Assembly (NCBI RefSeq): GCF_019890675.1
Contig: NZ_JAIOAA010000008.1
Span: 1-64,000, forward strand
Source: Micromonospora sp. PLK6-60
Lineage (GTDB): Bacteria; Actinomycetota; Actinomycetes; Mycobacteriales; Micromonosporaceae
DNA: 64,000 nucleotides
Direction of reading: 5' to 3'
Shown: in pieces, positions 32,214 to 43,252 of the stretch
How the letters are laid out: every line of letters begins with the position of its first letter
How positions within the stretch are numbered: the stretch's first letter is position 1
Program-made: the position numbers and the translations under genes
The notes under the pieces: model-generated
Told to the model about the DNA's origin: nothing
What the model saw: only the letters and a program-made list of their open reading frames with translations
The model's database searches: none

Positions 32214-32639
32214 ATGGCGGATCTACGCGTCTGTGACGTGATGACGAGACAGGTGGTCTATCTCTCGGCCGAGACCATGCTCGACGAGGCGGCCCGGGTG
32301 ATGCGGGACACCGACATCGGCGACGTCGTGGTCACCGACGGGGCCACGCTGGCGGGCATGCTGACCGACCGCGACATCGTGGTCCGGGCGGTGGCCGACC
32401 GGCTCGACCCGGCGGCGACGCCGATCGGCTCGGTGATCACCCGTGAGGTGGTGATGATCGAGCAGCATGCGACGGCAAACGAGGCGGCGTCGTTGATGCG
32501 CGAGCGCAATATCCGGCGGGTGCTGGTCTGCGACACCGATCGGAAGCTGGTCGGCATCGTCTCCCTCGGCGACCTGGCGATGCAGCTCGACCCCACCTCG
32601 GCGCTCAGCGACATCAGCGAAGCCGCCCCCAACATGTGA
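32214..32639 (+). CDS. CBS-domain-pair protein
   Basis: The 141-aa protein consists of two CBS motifs: VCDVMTRQVVYLSAETMLDE..GMLTDRDIVVRAV and IGSVITREVVMIEQHATANE..VGIVSLGDLAMQL. Such free-standing pairs bind adenine nucleotides and act as energy sensors for partner proteins. The ATG has a CGGAGG site. It has a close relative on the minus strand at 42698. The TGA stop forms the first bases of interspersed repeat copy 3, so the last residues (PNM) may reflect insertion of that element. Confidence 0.92.
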   Translation: MADLRVCDVMTRQVVYLSAETMLDEAARVMRDTDIGDVVVTDGATLAGMLTDRDIVVRAVADRLDPAATPIGSVITREVVMIEQHATANEAASLMRERNIRRVLVCDTDRKLVGIVSLGDLAMQLDPTSALSDISEAAPNM

Positions 32640-32691
32640 AAGGAGGGTGCCCTTGTTAACGCTTCCGGTAGAGCAGGGGCCCCTTCTTAAC
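32637..32691 (+). repeat. GGGGCCCC/TTAACGC interspersed repeat, copy 3
   Basis: The copy begins TGAAAGGAGGGTGCCCTTG, then TTAACGCTTCCGGTAGAGC, then AGGGGCCCCTTCTTAAC. Its first three bases are the TGA stop of the CBS gene, preceded by ATG, as in copy 1. It can fold into a hairpin and may act as a terminator. Confidence 0.8.
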
Positions 32692-32782
32692 ACTCCCCGA
32701 CGCGCGGGAGCATCCCCGCGCGAGCACCCTCGACGGGCGGGAGCCACGACGGGCGGGCGACGGTCGGCGGTAGCCTCGACGG

Positions 32783-33208
32783 ATGCCCGAGATGCCGACC
32801 AAGCTGGCGGAGATCGTCGACGAGTTCGCCGCCGCGCCCCGCGACGTGGTGCTGGAGATGCTGCTGGAGTACGCCGACGTCATCCCGCCGCTGCCCGAGG
32901 GGATCGACCGGGAGGGCATGGAGCAGGTCCCGGAGTGCCAGACGGCGTTCTTCCTGCGCGCCCAGGTGCAGCCGGACGGCACGGTGCTCACCTGGTTCGA
33001 CTGTCCACCGGAGGCGCCGACCACCCGCGCCTTCGCCGGCATCCTCGCCGAGGGCCTGGCCGGGGCGAACGCCGAGCAGGTGCTGGCCGTGCCGGACGAC
33101 CTCTACCAGCGGATGGGGCTGGCCCAGGCGATCAGCCCGCTGCGGGTACGCGGCGGCACGGCGATCCTGGCCCGACTCAAGCGCCAGGTCCGGGAACAGG
33201 TCGGTTGA
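32783..33208 (+). CDS. SufE family cysteine desulfuration protein
   Basis: The 141-aa SufE-fold protein accepts persulfide sulfur from a cysteine desulfurase for Fe-S cluster assembly. The active-site loop reads EQVPECQTAFFLRAQV with C52, and the WFDCPPEAPTTRAFAGILAEGL segment is typical. The start is ATG at 32783. No suf or isc genes are adjacent, so the partner desulfurase lies elsewhere. The last eight codons and stop (RQVREQVG) are amplified three-fold in tandem downstream. Confidence 0.88.
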   Translation: MPEMPTKLAEIVDEFAAAPRDVVLEMLLEYADVIPPLPEGIDREGMEQVPECQTAFFLRAQVQPDGTVLTWFDCPPEAPTTRAFAGILAEGLAGANAEQVLAVPDDLYQRMGLAQAISPLRVRGGTAILARLKRQVREQVG

Positions 33209-33278
33209 AGCCCCAGCGCCAGGTCCGGGAACAGGTCGACTGAGGTCCGAGCGCCAGGTCCGGGAACAGATCGGCTGA
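33181..33278 (+). repeat. Three tandem 35-bp copies of the sufE gene 3' end
   Basis: GCGCCAGGTCCGGGAACAG recurs at 33181, 33216 and 33251, an exact 35-bp period. Each copy continues to a TGA (ending 33208, 33243 and 33278). The first is the authentic end of the SufE gene; the other two are non-coding copies that repeat its last codons and stop. Confidence 0.92.
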
Positions 33279-33298
33279 GCTGCGGGTTGTCCCGGTTC

Positions 33299-33934
33299 AT
33301 GGAGATCGAGATCTACGCCGACGTGGTCTGCCCCTGGTGCTGGATCGGCAAGCGCCGGCTGGAACAGGCGCTGGAGTCGTACGACGGCGAGGTGACCGTC
33401 CGGTACCGGCCGTTCCAGCTCGACCCGACGCCGGTCACCGAGCCGAAGCCGCTGATCGAGGCGCTGGGCGCGAAGTTCGGCGGCCGGGACCAGGCGGAGG
33501 GGATGGCAGCCCACGTCACCCAGGTCGCCGCGGGCGCTGGGATCGAGATGCACTTCGACCGGGCGGTGGCCGCCAACACCTTCGAGGCGCACCGCCTCGT
33601 CCGCTTCGCCGCCGAGCGGGGCCGGTCCGCCGAGCTGGTGGAGCGGCTCTACCGGGCGCACTTCCAGGACGGGATCGACGTCGGGTCGACGGATGCGCTG
33701 GTCAAGCTGGCGGCCGAGGTGGGCCTGGACGAGTCCGACGCGCGCGGGTACCTGGAGTCGAACCTGGGCCGACGCGAGGTGGCCGCCGACCTGTCGGCCG
33801 CCCGCGAGCTGGGGGTGACCAGCGTGCCGACGTTCGTGCTGGCCGGCAAGTACGCGGTCACCGGCGCCCAGGAGCCGGAGACCCTGCGCGCCGCCCTGGA
33901 CGAGGTGCGCCGCCGGGAGACCGGCCCGGCCTGA
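33299..33934 (+). CDS. DsbA/FrnE family oxidoreductase
   Basis: The 211-aa thioredoxin-fold protein has the redox motif CPWC (C11-C14) in YADVVCPWCWIGKRRLEQAL, the helical insertion with FEAHRLVRFA, and the cis-Pro loop GVTSVPTFVLAGKYAVTGAQ. There is no signal peptide, so it is a cytoplasmic FrnE/2-hydroxychromene-isomerase-like oxidoreductase. The ATG at 33299 is preferred over an upstream TTG. It follows the SufE gene and its 3' repeats by 20 bp. Its own 3' end is also amplified downstream. Confidence 0.9.
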   Translation: MEIEIYADVVCPWCWIGKRRLEQALESYDGEVTVRYRPFQLDPTPVTEPKPLIEALGAKFGGRDQAEGMAAHVTQVAAGAGIEMHFDRAVAANTFEAHRLVRFAAERGRSAELVERLYRAHFQDGIDVGSTDALVKLAAEVGLDESDARGYLESNLGRREVAADLSAARELGVTSVPTFVLAGKYAVTGAQEPETLRAALDEVRRRETGPA

Positions 33935-34054
33935 GCCGTCGGAGACACGGCCTGAACCGGCGGGCGGCCGGCGCGGCCTGAGCGGCGGGCGCCCGGCCTG
34001 GCCTGAGCGGCGGGCGCCCGGCCTGGCCTGAGCCGCCGGGAGACCGGCGCGGCC
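33909..34054 (+). repeat. About six tandem degenerate copies of the frnE-like gene 3' end
   Basis: The real gene end GCCGCCGGGAGACCGGCC..CTGA (33909-33934) is followed by units ending in GGCCTGA at 33955, 33981, 34006 and 34031. The units at 33982-34006 and 34007-34031 are identical 25-mers. A last unit (34032-34054) returns to the sequence of the first but lacks the stop. Unit length varies from 21 to 26 bp. Confidence 0.85.
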
Positions 34055-34098
34055 CACGCCCTCGACAGGCCGGCGAGCTCATGCATCGACGATCTTGA

Positions 34099-34114
34099 TG
34101 TTTCACGTGGAACA
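34099..34114. other. parS chromosome-partition site
   Basis: TGTTTCACGTGGAACA (34099-34114) is an exact match to the 16-bp parS consensus bound by ParB. It is further flanked by an outer inverted repeat CGATCTTG (34090-34097) / CAAGATCG (34113-34120). In actinobacteria parS sites cluster around the origin, and this copy lies in an intergenic gap about 30 kb from the recF/gyrB block. No second copy was noticed in the window. Confidence 0.9.
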
Positions 34115-34131
34115 AGATCGACGGGTGTGGG

Positions 34132-34680
34132 TCACGCCGGCCGGGCGAGCTCCTCCACCACCTGCGCGCCGGGCAGCACCCCGAGCGCCGGGCCGGGCAG
34201 GGCAATCTTGCTGTGCCGTACGCCCGAGCCGATGATCACGTGCGGAGTGGCGACCACCCGCGAGTCCACCAGGATCGACCAGGACTCGGGCAGCCCGATC
34301 GGGGTGATGCCGCCGTATTCCATGCCGGTCAGCTCGACCGCCTCGGCCATCGGCGCGAAGCTGGCCTTGCGGACGTCCAGCATCCGGCGGATCACCCCGT
34401 TGACGTCGGCCCGGGTGGTGGCGAGCACCAGGCAGGCCGCGTACCGGACCTCACCGCCGCGCTTGCCGGCCACCACCACGCAGTTGGCCGACTCCGCCAT
34501 CTCCACCTCGTACGCGGCGCAGAAGGCGGCGGTGTCGGCGAGTTCGGCATCGATCGGCGCGACCAGCACCTCGTCGACGTCCACCGGCGCCTCGGCGGGC
34601 CACTGCTCGATCGCGGCGGCGACCGGCGGCGCGAGCAGGTCCAGCCGGGTGCGGGCGGGCTCGGTCTTCAACGTCCCCAT
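34132..34680 (-). CDS. YbaK/aminoacyl-tRNA deacylase family protein
   Basis: The 182-aa protein has the YbaK/ProX fold: ESANCVVVAGKRGGEVRYAACLVLATTRADV with the central conserved Lys, GMEYGGITPIGLPESWSILVD, and ATPHVIIGSGVRHSKIALPG. Members hydrolyse mischarged tRNAs such as Cys-tRNA-Pro or Ala-tRNA-Pro. It lies 2 kb from the ProRS gene, which has its own inserted editing domain of the same fold, so the two may divide the editing work. The ATG at 34680 is chosen for the conserved start. Confidence 0.88.
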   Translation of the reverse strand: MGTLKTEPARTRLDLLAPPVAAAIEQWPAEAPVDVDEVLVAPIDAELADTAAFCAAYEVEMAESANCVVVAGKRGGEVRYAACLVLATTRADVNGVIRRMLDVRKASFAPMAEAVELTGMEYGGITPIGLPESWSILVDSRVVATPHVIIGSGVRHSKIALPGPALGVLPGAQVVEELARPA

Positions 34681-34730
34681 CACGGAACCGATCCTCGCAC
34701 CCCCGCCACCCCAACCCCCACCCCCGAGCA

Positions 34731-34794
34731 CCGTTGATCATGAAGTTTGCGTCGCAGAAAACTCGATTCCCGACGCAAACTTCATGATCAACGG
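34731..34794. repeat. GATCATGAAGTTTGCGTC hairpin repeat, copy 3
   Basis: Perfect 24-bp arms (34731-34754 and 34771-34794, from CCGTTGATCATGAAGTTT inward to GCGTCG) flank a 16-nt loop that contains ACTCGATTCC. This is the longest and cleanest member of the family (others at 9085-9145 and 11260-11313). It lies between the YbaK gene start and the end of the next minus-strand gene. Confidence 0.9.
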
Positions 34795-34831
34795 GGCCAG
34801 GCGGGCCGGGGCAGGCGGGGGCGGGGAGGGG

Positions 34832-35026
34832 TCAGCTGCCGGTGAGGAAGGCGTTGTCGCCCATGAAGGCACGGTCTCCGGTGACGGCGCGCTGCTCGGC
34901 GTGCAGCAGTTGGGGACGGCGGCTCTCCAGGTCCTCCATGCCGTGGCGGACCGCCAGCCGGATCACGCCGTAGAGGAAGACGAACCCGAAGACGTACAGG
35001 AGCACGGTGACGACGACGACCAGCAT
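34832..35026 (-). CDS. Small single-pass membrane protein
   Basis: The 64-aa protein has one N-terminal transmembrane helix (LVVVVTVLLYVFGFVFLYGVIRL). A short charged tail follows (HGMEDLESRRPQLLHAEQ). It has no recognised family. The start is ATG at 35026; the upstream ribosome site is weak (TGAGG). The downstream hairpin repeat may end its transcript. It lies 36 bp after the NAD(P)-binding protein gene. Confidence 0.6.
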   Translation of the reverse strand: MLVVVVTVLLYVFGFVFLYGVIRLAVRHGMEDLESRRPQLLHAEQRAVTGDRAFMGDNAFLTGS

Positions 35027-35062
35027 GGCCTCAGGTTAGGTCGGTCAGGACCAGCAGATTTC

Positions 35063-35848
35063 TCATCTTTTCCCGGTTCCCCCGTACGTGTCGGCGAGGT
35101 GGTCGGCCCAGGTCCGGGTGCCCGTCGGGGTGGCCCGGGTGGTCAGCCCGCCGGCGCGCAGCGACCGGCCCAGCCGGCCCGGCAGCCGCACCGGCAGGAA
35201 CGGTCGGCGGGAGCCCTTGGCGGCCTGCCAGGCGCGGGCCGCCTCGTCGAAGCGGAGCACCTGCGGTCCGGCGTACTCCTCGACGTCGTCGAGCGGGCCG
35301 GCGGCGAGCCGGGCGACGAGCCGGTCGGCCACCTCGGCCGGGTCGACCGGCTGGGCCAGCACCGCCCGGTCCCCGATCACCGGCCCCAACCGGCTGGACC
35401 GGGTGAGCAGCTCCGCCAGGAACTGGGGGAACTGGGTCGCCCGCAGGATCGTCCACGGCACCGGACCGGAGCGGACCACCTCCTCGGCGGCGAGCTTGTG
35501 CCGGTAGTAGCCGAACGGCACCCGGTCCACGCCGACGATCGACACGTACACCAGGTGTCGTACGCCGGCCTGACCGGCCGCGACGACCAGCCGGCGGGTG
35601 CCGAGGACGTCGACCTGGTGGGTGCGGGAACCCTGGTTCGGCGCGGACGCCAGGTGCAGCACCGCCTCCGTGCCGGCCACCGCCGCCGGCAGCCCCTCCC
35701 CGGTGGCGAGATCGGCGGGCACCCACTCGACCGCCGGGTCAACACGCCGGTGCCGGCTCGTCGCCCGCACCGTGACGCCGTCGGCGAGCAGCCGTGGCAC
35801 GACCGCCTGGCCGAGTCGCCCGCTCGCGCCGGTCACCAACACCCGCAT
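35063..35848 (-). CDS. NAD(P)-binding atypical SDR (NmrA-like)
   Basis: The 261-aa protein begins with the Rossmann motif RVLVTGASGRLGQAVVPRLL, then VEWVPADL, VLHLAS and VSIVGVDRVPFGYYRHKLAAEE, a YxxxK-like segment. It matches the extended/atypical SDR group (NmrA, SDR_a5) whose members bind NAD(P) as sensors or reduce flavonoid-like substrates. The ATG at 35848 has GGGAGGGA upstream. The substrate is unknown. It may be co-transcribed with the small membrane protein. Confidence 0.85.
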   Translation of the reverse strand: MRVLVTGASGRLGQAVVPRLLADGVTVRATSRHRRVDPAVEWVPADLATGEGLPAAVAGTEAVLHLASAPNQGSRTHQVDVLGTRRLVVAAGQAGVRHLVYVSIVGVDRVPFGYYRHKLAAEEVVRSGPVPWTILRATQFPQFLAELLTRSSRLGPVIGDRAVLAQPVDPAEVADRLVARLAAGPLDDVEEYAGPQVLRFDEAARAWQAAKGSRRPFLPVRLPGRLGRSLRAGGLTTRATPTGTRTWADHLADTYGGTGKR

Positions 35849-36018
35849 GGTCCCTCCCGATGATCCCGCCCGTCCCACCCTCCGACGGTGCCACCGACCC
35901 GGACGTGACGGCGGGCGCCGCACCGGTCCACGGTGGCACCACCGAAGGACGGGCCACCCGCGCCGGGACCCCGGGCCGCACCGAGATCAGGACGCCCGCG
36001 CAGGCCCACCGCGCAGGC

Positions 36019-37413
36019 TCAGGCCGCCGCCGAGGTGCGGGCCGCCGCGCGGTCCGGCACCACCCGCCCGGCGACCAGCGCGCCGACCAGCGCGCAGCCG
36101 GCCGCCACCGCCAGGGTGCCGGCATACCCGGCCGGCCCCGGCGCACTCCCCATGCCCAGCAGGGCGCCGATCAGGGCCAGCACGGTGGCGGAGGCCAGCG
36201 AGTCGCCCAGTTGCAGCGACGAGCTGTTCCGGCCCTCCTCGCCGGGGGCGGACAGGCTCAGGGTCAGCACCGACAGCGACGGGAAGAGCAGTCCCATGCC
36301 CAGCCCGGCCACCGCCCAGGCCAGCATCCCGAGCGGCACCGGCACCGGCGGGAGCAGGACGGCGGCCGTGCCCGCGGTGCCGACCGCGATGCAGGCCAGC
36401 CCGGCCCGGGGCAGGGTGGCGGTCGACGCCGGGGCGGGCAGCCGCCCCTGCAACCAGGAGCCCAGCGACCAGGAGACCGCCCCGATGGTGAGCGCCAGGC
36501 CGGCACCGGTCGGGCTCAGCCCGCGTTCCCGGGACAGCATCAGCGGGATCACCACCTCCGCCCCGGCGAACGCGGCCGCCGCCAGCGCCCGCAGGCCGAT
36601 CACGGTGGGCAGCCCCCGCGCGGCGCGCAGGAACCCGGCCGGCAGCAGGTGCGGGACGCTGGCCAGCAGGCCGGCCAGCGCCACCGCCACCACCAGCACG
36701 GCGGTGGCGCCGCGCTGCTGCCCCCCGTGATGCAGCAGTGCGGCGCTCACCCCCGCCCCGCACGCCCAGCCGATCCGGCCCGCCGAGCCGGCGGGCGGCC
36801 GGCGCCGCCCGGCCGTCCCCAGTGCCCGCAGGCCGGGCTGGATCAGCAGGACCGCCGGCACCGCGACCACCGGCACCGCGAGGAAGACCCACCGCCAGCC
36901 GAGGTGCTCCACGATCAGGCCGGCCACCACCGGCCCGACCAGCGAGGGTACGACCCACGCGGCGGCGAAGGCGGCGAAGATCCGGCGGCGCAGCCGCTCC
37001 GGGTAGGCCAGCCCGACGATCACGTAGAGCGCCACCGACAGCAGGCCGGTGCCGAAGCCCTGCACCATCCGCCCGGCGACCAGCACCTCCATCCGCGCGG
37101 CGATGCCGGCGAGCAGCAGCCCGGCCACGAAGAGGCCCAGCCCGGCCCACATCGCGGGGCGGGGCCCCCGGGCGTCGCACCAGACGCCGGAGGCGACCAT
37201 GCCCAGCACGCCCAGGGCGAGCGGGCCGCCGAAGGCCAGCGCGTACCAGCCCAACCCGTCCAGGCTGCGGGCGACGGTGGGCATCGCGGTGCCCACGGCG
37301 AGCGCCTCGAAGGCCAGCAGCGACACCAGCGCCACGCTGCCCACCGTCATCGCCCGCAGCCGCGGGGTGTAGAGGCCCTCGGCCGGGACGGCCGGCGACG
37401 CGGTCGCGGTCAC
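36019..37413 (-). CDS. MFS multidrug transporter (DHA2/14-TMS-like)
   Basis: The 464-aa membrane protein has 12-14 hydrophobic segments. It has GRMVQGFGTGLLSVALYVIVG (motif C region), YPERLRRRIFAAFAAAWVVPSLVGPVVAG (typical of DHA2 drug:H+ antiporters), and motif A-like sequence at VWCDARGPRPAM. The start is GTG at 37413. About 70 bp upstream is a promoter with a SoxR-like dyad placed in a 19-bp spacer, so expression is probably induced by a redox-active compound. The pump would then export that compound. Confidence 0.87.
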   Translation of the reverse strand: MTATASPAVPAEGLYTPRLRAMTVGSVALVSLLAFEALAVGTAMPTVARSLDGLGWYALAFGGPLALGVLGMVASGVWCDARGPRPAMWAGLGLFVAGLLLAGIAARMEVLVAGRMVQGFGTGLLSVALYVIVGLAYPERLRRRIFAAFAAAWVVPSLVGPVVAGLIVEHLGWRWVFLAVPVVAVPAVLLIQPGLRALGTAGRRRPPAGSAGRIGWACGAGVSAALLHHGGQQRGATAVLVVAVALAGLLASVPHLLPAGFLRAARGLPTVIGLRALAAAAFAGAEVVIPLMLSRERGLSPTGAGLALTIGAVSWSLGSWLQGRLPAPASTATLPRAGLACIAVGTAGTAAVLLPPVPVPLGMLAWAVAGLGMGLLFPSLSVLTLSLSAPGEEGRNSSSLQLGDSLASATVLALIGALLGMGSAPGPAGYAGTLAVAAGCALVGALVAGRVVPDRAAARTSAAA

Positions 37414-37481
37414 CGCCGGCCCGCCGGGCAGCGAAAGACCATCGGGTACGCCGGGTGCGGCGCGGGGACAGACATGCCCCT

Positions 37482-37512
37482 ACCCTGCGACCTCAACCCG
37501 GATTGAGGTCAA
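37482..37512 (-). promoter_or_regulatory. MerR/SoxR-type promoter of the MFS gene
   Basis: On the minus strand a -35 box TTGACC (37507-37512) and a -10-like box CAGGGT (37482-37487) are separated by 19 bp. That length is too long for ordinary promoters but is the hallmark of MerR-family targets. A perfect dyad GACCTCAA-N6-TTGAGGTC (37489-37510) sits between the boxes; its CCTCAA-N6-TTGAGG core equals the SoxR operator consensus. No MerR gene is in the window, so the regulator acts from elsewhere. Confidence 0.75.
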
Positions 37513-37532
37513 CGCCGGGTGACCCGGCCCAC

Positions 37533-37793
37533 TCACGCGGTCTCCAGCGCCTCGCCCATCCCCTTGGCCAGGCCGGACAGGTGCTGGTCGGCCAGCAGGT
37601 GACCGGCGGTGATCACCAGCGCCATCGGCCACTGGATCACCTGGAAGGCGGCCAGCACCCCGATGCCCGCGTAGTAGGCCAACTTGTCCGGTGGCGGCAC
37701 CGCCACCTCGCCCAGCACCGGGACCTCCACCCGCCGCCGGTCGTAGGAGTGGAGCTTGTCCATGTCGTGCAGGTTGCGCGTCAGCGCGCTCAT
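37533..37793 (-). CDS. Small hypothetical protein
   Basis: The 86-aa protein starts MSALTRNLHDMDKLHSYDRR, a charged amphipathic segment. A conserved-looking DKLAYYAGIGVLAAFQVIQW follows, then ALVITAGHLLADQHLSGLAK. One or two weak membrane segments are possible (about 37-70). No family is recognised. It starts at an ATG with GGGGAGG. It is divergent from the leader peptide and giant P-type ATPase, 164 bp away, and could share their regulation. Confidence 0.7.
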   Translation of the reverse strand: MSALTRNLHDMDKLHSYDRRRVEVPVLGEVAVPPPDKLAYYAGIGVLAAFQVIQWPMALVITAGHLLADQHLSGLAKGMGEALETA

Positions 37794-37957
37794 CCCGGCC
37801 TCCCCAGGCCCTCGGCGTTCCTCACGGTTCTGCCACCCCGGATTCCACCGCCCACCCCGTCCATGCCCGCCGAGCTGCGGAAATTTCTCCCGCCACCAGG
37901 GCATAAGGGACGGCACGTCGGGAAGCCAGGGCGCCGGAACGACGACCGGGAGGCGAC

Positions 37958-38025
37958 ATGGCGTACGCCGGGGGACGCGACGACGGCGGTGGGAAGCGGG
38001 GCCGGCGGCCCGGCCGTACCGCTCG

Positions 38026-38029
<4 letters not shown>
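37958..38029 (+). CDS. 23-aa leader peptide coupled to P-type ATPase
   Basis: The short frame starts with ATG after a strong GGGAGG site and encodes an Arg/Gly-rich 23-mer (MAYAGGRDDGGGKRGRRPGR..). Its TGA (38027-38029) overlaps the ATG of the ATPase gene in the sequence ATGA. The ATPase start has no ribosome site of its own, so this peptide probably serves translational coupling. It could also be a cation- or ribosome-sensing leader; that part is inference. Confidence 0.55.
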
Positions 38030-42621
<4,592 letters not shown>

Positions 42622-42697
42622 CCCGCGATCGGCCCCGTACGGCGATCGCCGCCGTCCCCGGCGCGGAGCCGGCGGCGGCGGCGATCAACCGCAGTGG

Positions 42698-43123
42698 TCA
42701 GGGACGCTCGGAGATGGCCTCGATCAGGTCGCCCACCGGGCGGTCCGGCAGCGACCGGGCCACGTCGGCCACCGCCACGATGCCGACGAGCTCGTGCCCG
42801 TCGATCACCGGCAGCCGGCGTACCTGGTGCTTGCCCATGGTCCGCAGGATCTCGGCGGCGTCGTCGTCGGCGCCCACCGTCACCGCCTCGCCCTGGGCCA
42901 GCTCGCCGGCGGTCACGTTGCCCGGGTCCCGGCCCTCGGCCAGCACCTTCACCACGATGTCGCGGTCGGTCAGCATGCCCCTGAGCCGGTTGTCGTCGCC
43001 GCAGATCGGCAGCGAACCGACGCCCAGCTCCGCCATCCGGCGGGCGGCCACCCTCAGGTCGTCCTGCTCACGAACGCAGGACACGTCGTTGGTCATGATC
43101 TCGCGTGCGGTCGGCATCGGCAT
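42698..43123 (-). CDS. CBS-domain-pair protein
   Basis: The 141-aa protein has two CBS motifs: AREIMTNDVSCVREQDDLRV..GMLTDRDIVVKVL and TAGELAQGEAVTVGADDDAA..VGIVAVADVARSL. The order and the GMLTDRDIVV signature match the 32214-32639 protein, so they are paralogues. It should bind an adenine nucleotide. The ATG at 43123 is close to GAGGTG; another ATG at 43117 has better spacing and is equally possible. It is convergent with the giant ATPase gene and divergent from the kinase gene. Confidence 0.9.
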   Translation of the reverse strand: MPMPTAREIMTNDVSCVREQDDLRVAARRMAELGVGSLPICGDDNRLRGMLTDRDIVVKVLAEGRDPGNVTAGELAQGEAVTVGADDDAAEILRTMGKHQVRRLPVIDGHELVGIVAVADVARSLPDRPVGDLIEAISERP

Positions 43124-43252
43124 CACACCTCACTTCCGGGGGGTTGTGAGGTTCTGCTACCCCGGGCGGGCCGGTCCATTCGCGGGACGTCCGCGTCGGC
43201 TGGTCTCCGGCTACCCGCCGCCGGCAGTGTGACGACGGCCGGTAATGGAAAT

